Below, in pieces: positions 40,787 to 49,192 of a stretch of DNA of 64,000 nt. The stretch is from Streptomyces niveus (GTDB taxonomy: Bacteria > Actinomycetota > Actinomycetes > Streptomycetales > Streptomycetaceae). Where the stretch lies: the NCBI RefSeq assembly GCF_002009175.1, contig NZ_CP018047.1:496001-560000 (forward strand), read 5' to 3'. The stretch's first letter is position 1. Every line of letters begins with the position of its first letter. Under the pieces are notes generated by a model that saw only the letters and a program-made list of their open reading frames with translations, did not search any database and was not told where the DNA came from. Made by a program: the position numbers and the translations under genes.

Positions 40787-43700
40787 ATGAGGGAGCTTGA
40801 AGCCACTTCCAACTCCAGCTCGCAGGAAGGCCCTTGGCGCGTCCGGCTGTCCGAGGACGAGACGGGCACCGCTCCGCCGCTCGGCGCCGGGGTGCTGCTG
40901 CCGGGTGGGCTGGTGCTCACCTGCGCCCATGTGGTGCTGGCCAAGCCCCGCCGCAGGACGGGCGGTTCAGGGGGACCGGGCCGACGCGGCGATACGCTCC
41001 GGCCGGTCGAGGCGGTGTACGCGGAGTTCCCCGGTACGCCTTCCCACCCGCCCGTGCGGCTGCGCGCCGAGGTGCTGCCCGAGCATCTCGCGCCACCGAC
41101 CTCGCAGTTCAGCGGCGACATCGCCCTGCTGCGACTGGCCGCCGAGCCGCCGGTGGAGGCCGCCGTACTGCACCGCCGTATCCCCGCACGCGGCACATCG
41201 GTGCACTCGGTCGGCTACACGGACCGGCTGCCCGGCGGTGAGCGCATCGACGCCCGCCTCATGGGGCTCGGCGGCCCGGCGCGCTATCCCGAGTGGGTCC
41301 AACTGGATCCGGCCGGCGGGTCGTACGCGGTACGCCACGGGTACAGCGGCAGCGGTGTGGTCACCGAGTCGGGCAAGGTTCTCGGCATCCTGGTCCACCA
41401 GTTCGGGACCGAGCACTACCCGGTCGCGGTCAGCCACGCCTACATGATCCCGACCGACACCATCCTGCGCTATCTGTCCGTCCTGCGGCACCCGCCGACC
41501 CACCAGTTGGAGGAGTTGCGGGTGACGGGGCCTCCCGCCCTGTCGCCGACCATTCCGCGCGATCCGCCCGGAAGCGGTTCGACCCGCGCTCTCGGACTGC
41601 GCCGCAAGGTGACCCACTGGCTCATCAACTCGGTTCCGGCGACGGGCACGACGACCACGGCCCCGGCCAACGCCCCCGCTCCGGTGTCGGATCCGGTGTC
41701 CGGGGCCGACCCTGCGTCCAACAGGCGCGCGGCCACGGAGCCGGTGGAGGTGATCTTCGCCCGAGACGACCGTCACGACGACATGTCGGCGATCCATGCC
41801 ACGCTCAACCTCGCGGACCGTGAACGCAATCCGCGACCGACGGGCACGGGCGACGCCTCCGAACCGCCCGCCGGCTCGATCGACATCGCCGTGGACGCGA
41901 CGGACCTGACCGCGGGACAGCTCATCGCCCTCACCGCCGAACGCATCGGACTCACCGGACCGGCCGGACCTCCCGGCTCGGAGAGACCCGGCGGACAGGA
42001 CGGGGACGACGGCCCCGAGGACTACGACCGCGCGCTGGCCCGGATCGCCGGGGACAGCCCGCCGATCGCCGCCGCGTTCCTCTCCGTCGACCGGACGGCC
42101 CCGACCGGCGAGGCAGCGATACCCCTCCTCAGGGCGTTACGGCAGAGCGGCCAGACCCGGCTGCTGCTCGTCTTCCGCGACCCGGCGTCCCCGTCGCTGG
42201 AGCGCGTCGTGGACACGCTGCTCGACGACGGCTGGGCCGGGCGCCGCACGACCGCCGTCGCCGGGCGGCTCGACGTGCTCGCCGAGCTGGAGCGACGATT
42301 CCGCAGGCTGGGCGCGTACCCCGGTGTCCGGCGCATCACCGACCCGCCACAGCCGGTCCATCCCCAGCTGACCACGCGGCTGGCCGGCCTGCGGACGGAC
42401 GGCGGGGTCCCGCGCAGGAGCGCCGGTCTCGCCCACGACCTGTTCCTCCTCGACATCGCCGTCGAGGACGCCATCCAGCGGACGGAGTCCGCCGTACGGC
42501 TCCTCGACCGCCCCTACGCACCGGGCGAGTACGTGGTGAGTCCACCCGGTGACGGCCTCACCGATCTGCCGCACATCACCGTCGAGGACCCCGACACATT
42601 CGTCGAGCCCGAGGCGGAGGCGCCGAAGGAGTCGGAGTCCGGCCTCCTGCGGGGCCAGGAGCTGCACCAGCAGTACAGGGTCGTCGGACTGCTCGGCGAA
42701 GGCAGTTTCGGCCAGGTGTACCTCGCCCGCGACCAGATGCTGGACAACCGCCCGGTGGCGCTGAAGGGCGCACGGGACCCCGGTGACGCGACCGACCGGC
42801 AGATCTCCCGCCTCGAACTGATGCGGCTGGTGAGTCTCAACCACCCCTCCATCGTCAAGGTGTTCAACTACGCCCGGCATCCCGGCCGCCCCGACCGGCC
42901 GGAACACCCGGCGAACAACGCCCGGTTCATCGTGATGGAGTTCGCCGACGGCGCGCCCCTCCAGTGGGTCGCCGAGCAGATCGCGCGCAACGAGGCACCG
43001 TTCGACGGCTATCGGGTCCATGAGTTCATCGCCGCCTACGGACTGCGGATTCTGGACGCCCTCAGCTATCTGCACGACGAGGAGGGCTTCGTCTACGGCG
43101 ACCTCTCCCTCACCAATGTCATCCACTGCGGCAGCGGCATCAAGCTCATCGACGTCGCGGGCGTACGGAAGATCGGGCACGCGGGCCCGGTCACCTATCG
43201 GGCGCCCGAACTCGGCACCTCCACCGAAGTGACCGTCGCGGCCGATCTGTTCGCGGTTGGAGCGGTCCTGCGGGAACTCCTCGACCGGGTCCCCGCCCAC
43301 CCCGTCGACCTCGGCACGACCTCACTCCTGCGCGTCCTCAACAGGGCGCAGGCGGCGCGCCCCGAGGACCGGTTCGCCGACGCGCGGGAGATGGCGGTCC
43401 AACTGCACGGCGTGCTGCGGGAGCTGCGCTCGCTGCGGCTCGGCGAGGAGACGTTCGAGCCGTCGCCGCTGTTCTCGGCCGCGCCCACCGCGCTCGACGG
43501 CGAACTCGGCAAGGCGCCGCCGCTCGAACAGTGGCGGCAAGGGGGCAACGACAAACGCCCGCTGACGATAAGGCCGCCGCGGCCCGCCGAGGTGGCCGTG
43601 GGGCTGCCCGTGCCGAGACCGAGCCGTCAGGACCCCAACTGGAAGGAGCTGCAGCGCACGTCGTACGACGATCCCGCCGGTCTGCTCCAGCTCAGCGCCG

Positions 43701-44719
43701 ACTGGCAGCTCTCCCCCGAACTGGCCCTCCTGCGCTGCCGTCTCCATCTGGAGGTCGGCCGCTACCAGCCGGACGGCGCGGGCACGGGCCTGGCGTCCGC
43801 GAAGGCCGAGCTGAGGCGGGCCGAGGCCGCCGTCGGCTCCCTGGCCGAGTACGACTGGCGGCTGCGCTGGCACCGCGGTCTGCTCCAGCTCGCCGCGGAC
43901 GACGTGGATTCGGCGCTTCTGTCCTTCGACGGGGTCTACGCGGCGATCCCCGGCGAGTACGCCCCAAAGCTCGCCCTCGGCTACTGCTACGAGATCCTCG
44001 ACCGGCCGGAGGAGGCGATGGTCTTCTACGGCGCGGTGTGGAAACGCAACCACGCGCTCGGCAGCGCCGCCTTCGGGCTGGCCCGTATCCATCTGGCCGA
44101 CGGCGACAGCGGACCGGCCCTCGCCCGGCTCGAAGCCGTCCCGCCCGACTCGCGGCACCGCACGGCCGCCCGCACCGGCATGGTGCGCATCCACGCGGAT
44201 CTGTCGGCCGAGGGCGGTCCGCCGAGTGTGGACGCGGCGAAGCAGGCGTGCGTGGCGCTCCACCGGCTGGCCCGGTACGAGGGTCTGACGGACCGTCACG
44301 CCCAGGAGCGGCTGCGCACCGACCTGTTGGAGCTGTTGCTGCGGCTGGTCACGACGGCCCCGCAGCCCGACCCGCTGCGCGCGCTGCGTGAGTCGCTGGA
44401 CAAGGAGATCCCGATCCCCCTGACGGAGCACGATCTGCGGGAGCAGTTGGGCGTCGGATACGAGCGGCTCTCCGAGCAGGTGCCGCGCACCGCGCTGCGC
44501 GAGCACACCAGCCTGGAGAGAGCCCTGCTCGACAACGCGTACCGCACCCGCCCGTTCGCCTTCAGCCACAGCCGGGGTGAGCGTCAGGGCAGGCTGCGGG
44601 GCTGGCGGCCCGGCCGGCTGCGGGGCCTGCTGGGCGGCCGGCCGGCGAACCCGGCGCAGGCGCCGGACGCCGGGGGCCGCGGCGAAGACCGCTGGAACGC
44701 CTTCACCGGGGAGCGGTGA
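40787..44719 (+). CDS. Trypsin-like protease / PknG-like kinase / TPR fusion protein
   Basis: A 1310-aa soluble multidomain protein. The N-terminal trypsin-like domain (about 15-215) has His48 in TCAHVV, Asp111 in SGDIALLRL and Ser187 in GYSGSGVV, a complete triad. A Pro/Ala/Thr linker follows (about 255-310), then an uncharacterised alpha/beta region (about 320-560). A protein kinase domain runs from about 630 to 890: GEGSFGQVYLARD, Lys660 in VALKG, Asp772 and Asn777 in YGDLSLTN, Asp789 in LIDVAG (DFG is replaced) and YRAPE. A TPR-like helical region (about 985-1260) ends it. Kinase plus TPR resembles PknG, a soluble Ser/Thr kinase. No signal peptide. The stop overlaps the next start. Cleavage by its own protease is possible. 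Confidence 0.92.
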   Translation: MRELEATSNSSSQEGPWRVRLSEDETGTAPPLGAGVLLPGGLVLTCAHVVLAKPRRRTGGSGGPGRRGDTLRPVEAVYAEFPGTPSHPPVRLRAEVLPEHLAPPTSQFSGDIALLRLAAEPPVEAAVLHRRIPARGTSVHSVGYTDRLPGGERIDARLMGLGGPARYPEWVQLDPAGGSYAVRHGYSGSGVVTESGKVLGILVHQFGTEHYPVAVSHAYMIPTDTILRYLSVLRHPPTHQLEELRVTGPPALSPTIPRDPPGSGSTRALGLRRKVTHWLINSVPATGTTTTAPANAPAPVSDPVSGADPASNRRAATEPVEVIFARDDRHDDMSAIHATLNLADRERNPRPTGTGDASEPPAGSIDIAVDATDLTAGQLIALTAERIGLTGPAGPPGSERPGGQDGDDGPEDYDRALARIAGDSPPIAAAFLSVDRTAPTGEAAIPLLRALRQSGQTRLLLVFRDPASPSLERVVDTLLDDGWAGRRTTAVAGRLDVLAELERRFRRLGAYPGVRRITDPPQPVHPQLTTRLAGLRTDGGVPRRSAGLAHDLFLLDIAVEDAIQRTESAVRLLDRPYAPGEYVVSPPGDGLTDLPHITVEDPDTFVEPEAEAPKESESGLLRGQELHQQYRVVGLLGEGSFGQVYLARDQMLDNRPVALKGARDPGDATDRQISRLELMRLVSLNHPSIVKVFNYARHPGRPDRPEHPANNARFIVMEFADGAPLQWVAEQIARNEAPFDGYRVHEFIAAYGLRILDALSYLHDEEGFVYGDLSLTNVIHCGSGIKLIDVAGVRKIGHAGPVTYRAPELGTSTEVTVAADLFAVGAVLRELLDRVPAHPVDLGTTSLLRVLNRAQAARPEDRFADAREMAVQLHGVLRELRSLRLGEETFEPSPLFSAAPTALDGELGKAPPLEQWRQGGNDKRPLTIRPPRPAEVAVGLPVPRPSRQDPNWKELQRTSYDDPAGLLQLSADWQLSPELALLRCRLHLEVGRYQPDGAGTGLASAKAELRRAEAAVGSLAEYDWRLRWHRGLLQLAADDVDSALLSFDGVYAAIPGEYAPKLALGYCYEILDRPEEAMVFYGAVWKRNHALGSAAFGLARIHLADGDSGPALARLEAVPPDSRHRTAARTGMVRIHADLSAEGGPPSVDAAKQACVALHRLARYEGLTDRHAQERLRTDLLELLLRLVTTAPQPDPLRALRESLDKEIPIPLTEHDLREQLGVGYERLSEQVPRTALREHTSLERALLDNAYRTRPFAFSHSRGERQGRLRGWRPGRLRGLLGGRPANPAQAPDAGGRGEDRWNAFTGER

Positions 44720-45855
44720 TGGGCCGCCGCCTGGCCGTACGTTCACGGCTCAGGGCCGCCCTGACGGCCGGCCGGTCGGCCGGGGCCGCCGTATGGCGGT
44801 CGGTGTGGCTGCCGATGTGGCGCAGGTCCTCGGGCCGTACGCCCACGGGCCGGCGGCGGCACACGGCTCAGTTCCTGTTCAGCCGCATGCTGCTGCTCCC
44901 GGCGCTGGCCCTGACCGTCCTGGCGCTGGCCGGGACGGCGTATCTGGACCTCGACGGCCGTACGGAGCAGCTGCGTGAGCGCTACGCCCCCGCGATGGTC
45001 GAACTGGCCCATGCCAGGACGTCGTTGGAGCTGGCGCACCGGGAGGCGACGCTGCGGCTCCGCGGAAACGACGGGGAGCCTCTGATCCAGACCGATCTCG
45101 TCGGGCTCGGGGAGAAGTACCCGTCGCTGCTGACCGAAGCGGCGCAGAGCCTCAACAACGCGGCCCAGACCAAGGCGCTGCGCGCCCAGCAGGAGCAGGA
45201 GGTCCGGGTGGTGTCCGGGCTGGTGGTGGCCTACGGCGACTGGATCGGCTGGGCCGACAGCCACCACGACAGCGAGGTGTTGCGCACGGCGGGGATGGAC
45301 TACGCCACGAGTCTGCTGGGCACTTCGGCCAAGTCGGACGATCCCACGGCCGTCCTCAACCGCATCAAGGCCCTCGAAGAGGAGTTGAGAGCGGACGCGT
45401 CGGAGCTGTCGGGCTGGACCGAGCTCTCCACCGTGACGGCGTGGGGCGCCCTGCTGGTGGTGCTGGTCTTCGTGCTCGCCGTCGTCGGCACGCTCGACTT
45501 CGTCCTGGCGCAGCTACGGGTGCGCAGCCCGCTGCTGACGCTGTACGCGCTGCCGGTCCTGCTGGCACTCGGCGTACTGGTGCTCGGGGCGGCCGGTCAG
45601 CAGGACGCGCAGCGGAAGGTGTCGAAGGCGGGCGCCGAGCTGTCCGGGGTGAGCGCGACGGAACAGGCTGCCGATACCCGGATCGAGGTGGTGGACGAGG
45701 AATTGGCCGTCGGCCTGCGCGGTACGCACCCGGGCGCATGGACTCTGGCCTCCGAACTCGCCCTGGCCGTCGGGGCGGTGGGCGCGGTGGCGTCGGGATT
45801 CACGCTGTTCCACTACGGCCGCAGGCACCTGCGGATCCTTTGGAGGACGCCATGA
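44719..45855 (+). CDS. Four-helix membrane sensor-like protein (GlnX-like architecture)
   Basis: A 378-aa inner-membrane protein. After a 50-residue Arg-rich cytoplasmic tail there are four membrane helices at about 57-76, 240-262, 272-292 and 342-365. The extracytoplasmic loop between helices 1 and 2 (77-239) is helical, with heptad-like segments, as in four-helix-bundle sensor domains. The second loop (293-341) is also outside. The C-terminus is short and basic. No catalytic domain is present, so it must signal through a partner. The layout and place next to a PknG-like kinase resemble GlnX of mycobacteria. ATG at 44719 shares one base with the kinase stop; GTG at 44716 would overlap by four. 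Sequence-level homology to GlnX was not tested. Confidence 0.82.
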   Translation: MGRRLAVRSRLRAALTAGRSAGAAVWRSVWLPMWRRSSGRTPTGRRRHTAQFLFSRMLLLPALALTVLALAGTAYLDLDGRTEQLRERYAPAMVELAHARTSLELAHREATLRLRGNDGEPLIQTDLVGLGEKYPSLLTEAAQSLNNAAQTKALRAQQEQEVRVVSGLVVAYGDWIGWADSHHDSEVLRTAGMDYATSLLGTSAKSDDPTAVLNRIKALEEELRADASELSGWTELSTVTAWGALLVVLVFVLAVVGTLDFVLAQLRVRSPLLTLYALPVLLALGVLVLGAAGQQDAQRKVSKAGAELSGVSATEQAADTRIEVVDEELAVGLRGTHPGAWTLASELALAVGAVGAVASGFTLFHYGRRHLRILWRTP

Positions 45856-47147
45856 GGGCTCCGTTCCGACTCGTGCGCCCGGTGCTGGCGCTCGCCCTGC
45901 TCGCCGGGGCCGCTGTCGTGTCGGCGGGCTGCGTGGCCGAGGAGAGGCCGACGGTGGTGGTCCTCGGTCCGTGGACGGGCGGCGAGGCGAAGCCGTTCGA
46001 GAAGATGCTCGAGGAAATGGGCAGGCAGAAGGGCCGGAACTATGTGTACGAGGGAACGCGCTCGCTGAGAGAGACGCTGGTCGCGCAGTTGCGGACGGAG
46101 TCGCCGCCCGACGTGGCGATCCTCAACGGACCCGGCGAGTTGGCCCAGTACGCGCGCGACGGGGACGCCCAGCCGCTGCCTCCGGACGTGGCGGGCCGGG
46201 CCATAGAGCCCTGGGCCCCGCGTATCACCGTCCCGGACAAGCACGGGAACACCGAGGAGAAGGCGTACTGGGCCCCGGTGCGGGTGGATCTCAAGTCCGT
46301 CGTATGGAGCAGGCCGGGCGAGAAGGAGGCGGGCGCCGAGGACGCCCGGTGGTGTCTGGGTATGGCGTCGGGCGCGACGTCGGGGTGGCCGGGCACGGAC
46401 TGGATCGAGGACCTGCTGCTGCAACGGGAGGGCCCCGATGTGTACGAGCGGTGGGCCAGTGGCGCCCTGAAGTGGAATGACGACCGGGTGAAACGGGCGT
46501 GGCAGGACTGGGGCGCCGTGCTCGCCACCGACGTGGAGAACGCCAGGGTGTCGATCACCAGACCGTTCGAGAGCCTGGGCGGCGGCAAGTTCGGGCTGCT
46601 GAACAGGGACGACTGCACGCGCGAGCATCAGGGTGCTTTCGTCCGCCGCCACTACGGTCCGGATGTGATGCCGGCCCCGACTTCCGACTTCGTCCAGGGG
46701 CTGCCCGCCGGTCAGAACGTGTTCGAGGTCTCGGGCGATATGGCGGCGGTGTTCAAACCGAGCGACGCCGCGTGGGAGTTGGTGCTCGAACTCACCTCGC
46801 GGGATGCCCAGGCCGAATGGGGCAAGGCGGCGAAAGCGGGAGAGCAGCCGTTCTTCCCGACCGGTACGGGGGGAGCGAAGGGTGCGACCCCGGCGTCGAG
46901 GGAAGTACTGCGGATGCTCAATGGTGCCGAGCGGATCTGTCTCGACGCGTCCGATGCCATGCCGTCGACGCTGCGGGGCGCCTTCCAGCGGGCGGTACTG
47001 GAATTTCTGGAGAACCCGCGGGACGAGGCTGTACTCGACGGTCTGCTCAACCAACTGGAGGCGGAGCGACGACTCCAGGAGGGGGCCGGGGCGTTCGTCC
47101 TGGACGATCTGTGCGACGTGCCACCCGGGAGGTCGTCGGCCGGGTGA
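45852..47147 (+). CDS. Extracellular solute-binding lipoprotein (family 1-like), no permease partner
   Basis: A 431-aa exported binding protein. The signal peptide ends in VVSAGC, a lipobox with lipid-anchor Cys at about residue 27. The mature protein has the fold of family 1 (sugar-type) binding proteins: VVVLGPWTGGEAKPFEKMLEEMG, YVYEGTRSLRETLVAQLRTESPPDVAILNGPGELAQYARDG, then AYWAPVRVDLKSVVWSRP and a C-terminal lobe. No ABC permease or ATPase is adjacent; instead it follows the membrane sensor gene in an ATGA junction with TGGAGGA upstream. It is therefore likely a receptor for signalling, like GlnH next to PknG, rather than a transporter subunit. The ligand is unknown; a sugar is more likely than an amino acid. 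Confidence 0.88.
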   Translation: MRAPFRLVRPVLALALLAGAAVVSAGCVAEERPTVVVLGPWTGGEAKPFEKMLEEMGRQKGRNYVYEGTRSLRETLVAQLRTESPPDVAILNGPGELAQYARDGDAQPLPPDVAGRAIEPWAPRITVPDKHGNTEEKAYWAPVRVDLKSVVWSRPGEKEAGAEDARWCLGMASGATSGWPGTDWIEDLLLQREGPDVYERWASGALKWNDDRVKRAWQDWGAVLATDVENARVSITRPFESLGGGKFGLLNRDDCTREHQGAFVRRHYGPDVMPAPTSDFVQGLPAGQNVFEVSGDMAAVFKPSDAAWELVLELTSRDAQAEWGKAAKAGEQPFFPTGTGGAKGATPASREVLRMLNGAERICLDASDAMPSTLRGAFQRAVLEFLENPRDEAVLDGLLNQLEAERRLQEGAGAFVLDDLCDVPPGRSSAG

Positions 47148-47214
47148 GACCGTGACCGGGTGAGGGCGTGGCCGGCCCGTCCTCGGCCGCCGGACAGGAT
47201 CGTCAGGCCTGTGC

Positions 47215-47240
47215 GACGACCGGGGACGGAGCCGGTCGTC
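47215..47240. terminator. Terminator hairpin after the kinase-sensor operon
   Basis: GACGACCGG (47215-47223) and CCGGTCGTC (47232-47240) form a 9-bp stem with an 8-base loop. It lies 67 bases after the lipoprotein stop and overlaps the last codons of the convergent beta-helix gene, so it could serve both. Confidence 0.65.
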
Positions 47241-48195
47241 AGGGTGTGACGGCGATGTTCGTCAGGCCGCGTCCGCCGGTGACCGTGTTGTTCGAGTGCA
47301 CCGTGGTCCGGCAACTGGCGGTATCCGCCGTGACGTTGATGGCGAGCTGCTTGTCGCCGGTGGCGCCGGTGAGGTCGGACCTGTTGCCGCGGAAGACGGT
47401 GCCGCAGCCCCAGCCCGACTGCTGGGTGTGGGTCTCGAAGCCGTTGTTGGTGGTGTTCTTCCCGGTGTTGTTCTCGACGAGCGTGTTGTTGCCCTTCACA
47501 TCGACCCAGGAGTCGTCGAAGTTGGCGCCGGTCAGCCCCCGGCCGTCGAAGGTGTTCCCGATGATCTTCGCTCCGGTGGTGCCCTCCTTGATGTCGATGG
47601 CCTCGCCACCGACGTCGGGGCCGATCGTGTTGCCGATGATCTGCGTGTTGTCGCTCTTGTCGGAGGTGCCGCCGGCCGAGCCGACGTACACGCCTTCGCC
47701 CATCCCCCGGCCGTCGTTTCCGGTGTCGTAGATCCGGGAGTTCCTGATGACTCCGTCGCGGCTGCTCTTACGGAAGTGGACGCCTTCCATGTCCAGGTCG
47801 TGCACGACGACGGAGTCGATGACGACGCCGTCGGCGGCGTCCGCCATGATCCCCTTCTGGGCGCCGGTGAGGGTGATGCCCTTGACGGTCCAGTACGAGG
47901 CGCCGTTGAGGTGCAGCACGTACCCGCCGCCCGCGTTGAGCACGGCCTTCTCCGAACCGGCGAGCGTGATGCGGGAGTTGGCGGTGCCGGCGACCAGCGC
48001 CTTGAAGTTTCCGGTGTAGTTGCCGTCCGCGAGCTGGATCGTGTCGCCGGGACGGGCGGCGGTGAGCGCCGCCTTCAGTTCGGCGGCGGTCTTCACGTTG
48101 ATGACCGCCGCGTGGGCCGGTGCGGCGGCCACGGAGAGCACACCGGCCGTCGTGGCAACGGCGAGGAGAGTGGGGAGCAGCCTTCGGGTACGCAT
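47239..48195 (-). CDS. Secreted right-handed beta-helix protein (polysaccharide-lyase-like)
   Basis: A 318-aa exported protein; signal peptide residues 1-30 (AAAPAHA-AVINV). AELKAALTAARPGDTIQLADGNYTGNF at the start of the mature part is typical of the PL6/chondroitinase B and pectate-lyase-like beta-helix folds. Regular repeats follow (VVIDSVVVHDLDMEGVHF, GVIRNSRIYDTGND, NTQIIGNTIGPD, AKIIGNTFDGRG), each a helix rung. No calcium- or catalytic-residue set is complete enough to name a substrate. Two cysteines (WGCGTV, ASCRTTV) near the C-terminus may form a disulphide. It is convergent with the lipoprotein gene and faces the SGNH hydrolase divergently. Confidence 0.88.
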   Translation of the reverse strand: MRTRRLLPTLLAVATTAGVLSVAAAPAHAAVINVKTAAELKAALTAARPGDTIQLADGNYTGNFKALVAGTANSRITLAGSEKAVLNAGGGYVLHLNGASYWTVKGITLTGAQKGIMADAADGVVIDSVVVHDLDMEGVHFRKSSRDGVIRNSRIYDTGNDGRGMGEGVYVGSAGGTSDKSDNTQIIGNTIGPDVGGEAIDIKEGTTGAKIIGNTFDGRGLTGANFDDSWVDVKGNNTLVENNTGKNTTNNGFETHTQQSGWGCGTVFRGNRSDLTGATGDKQLAINVTADTASCRTTVHSNNTVTGGRGLTNIAVTP

Positions 48196-48388
48196 CGCAA
48201 GCGCCTTCCTGCGGAGAGTTGTGGGGTCTCATATGCGAACAGGGGACGAGCTTGTGAACACTGGAGCTGACTCGTCACCGTAGGGACACCAGTGAACCGC
48301 GTCAAGGTCCGTACCAATAGCGGGACTTCCGGCGCCTCGACAGCCCTCCCGTCCGCGACACGCCGACATTTCGGAAATCCCGACTCCT

Positions 48389-48423
48389 TGCAACGCACGC
48401 ACGATCGATCGTACTTTTATGCC
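48389..48423 (+). promoter_or_regulatory. Leaderless promoter with palindromic operator for SGNH gene
   Basis: TTGCAA (48389-48394) and TACTTT (48412-48417) are separated by 17 bases, and the likely start point coincides with the ATG at 48424. No ribosome-binding site precedes it, so the message is probably leaderless. ACGATCGATCGT (48401-48412), a perfect palindrome, lies in the spacer and would block the promoter when bound. Confidence 0.65.
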
Positions 48424-49119
48424 ATGACGACAGCGGCGAACACCCTCACCGAAGAGACCGACCCCCTCTGCCTCTCACCGGCGCGCGCCGCGGGGCTCCT
48501 CACCGGGGCCCCGTGGCGACGTTTCGCGGTGGCCGGCGACAGCCTGGCCGCCGGGATCGGGGACCCGAGCCCCGGCTACGCGAGCCTGCCGTGGGGCAGC
48601 CGGGTCGCCGACGCCCTGCGCCGTGTCCGTCCGGAGTTGGCGTATCTGAACACCGGCACGATCGGAGCCACCACATCCGACACGCTGGACCAACAGATGG
48701 ACGAGATCGTCGCGTTCGCCCCGGACCTGCTCCATATCTCCTGCGGAGCCAACGACTTGTTCCGGCGGCAGCCCGACTTCGAGGTCATCGAGCGCACGGC
48801 ACGGCGGGTGTTCGAGCGGGCGGCGGGGACCGGGGCGCGGCTCACGACGTTCACCCTCGGCAGGGCCTTCGACGTGCCGGCGTTCCCGGACTTCCCCCAG
48901 CGGGTGCGGACGCTCAACGCCGTCACCGAGGCGCTGGCCGTGGAGCACGACGTGGTCCTCGTCGACATGTGGGACCACCCGCTCAACTCGCGGCCGGATC
49001 TGCTGAGCGCCGACCGTATCCACTTCTCGACGTCCGGTCAGGCGGTGATGGCGTCCGAGGTGGTCAAGGCACTCGCGCGGGCGATCGACGCACCGGCGGC
49101 CACCACGACCTGGTGGTGA
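48424..49119 (+). CDS. SGNH/GDSL-family esterase
   Basis: A 231-aa cytoplasmic-looking hydrolase. Block I AVAGDSLAAGIG has the catalytic Ser40; block III GANDLFR has the Gly/Asn oxyanion residues; block V DRIHFSTSG has Asp197 and His200. These are the marks of GDSL-family lipases/esterases with broad substrates. ATG at 48424 starts the conserved protein; an upstream frame from 48292 lacks a promoter and is not needed. It stands alone on the plus strand between two minus genes. The substrate is unknown. Confidence 0.92.
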   Translation: MTTAANTLTEETDPLCLSPARAAGLLTGAPWRRFAVAGDSLAAGIGDPSPGYASLPWGSRVADALRRVRPELAYLNTGTIGATTSDTLDQQMDEIVAFAPDLLHISCGANDLFRRQPDFEVIERTARRVFERAAGTGARLTTFTLGRAFDVPAFPDFPQRVRTLNAVTEALAVEHDVVLVDMWDHPLNSRPDLLSADRIHFSTSGQAVMASEVVKALARAIDAPAATTTWW

Positions 49120-49192
49120 CGACCGCCGGAACAGCGGGGCGGCGACCCGTGTACGTACTCGCGGGACCGGGCCGCCGCCCCGCCGCCGCCCG

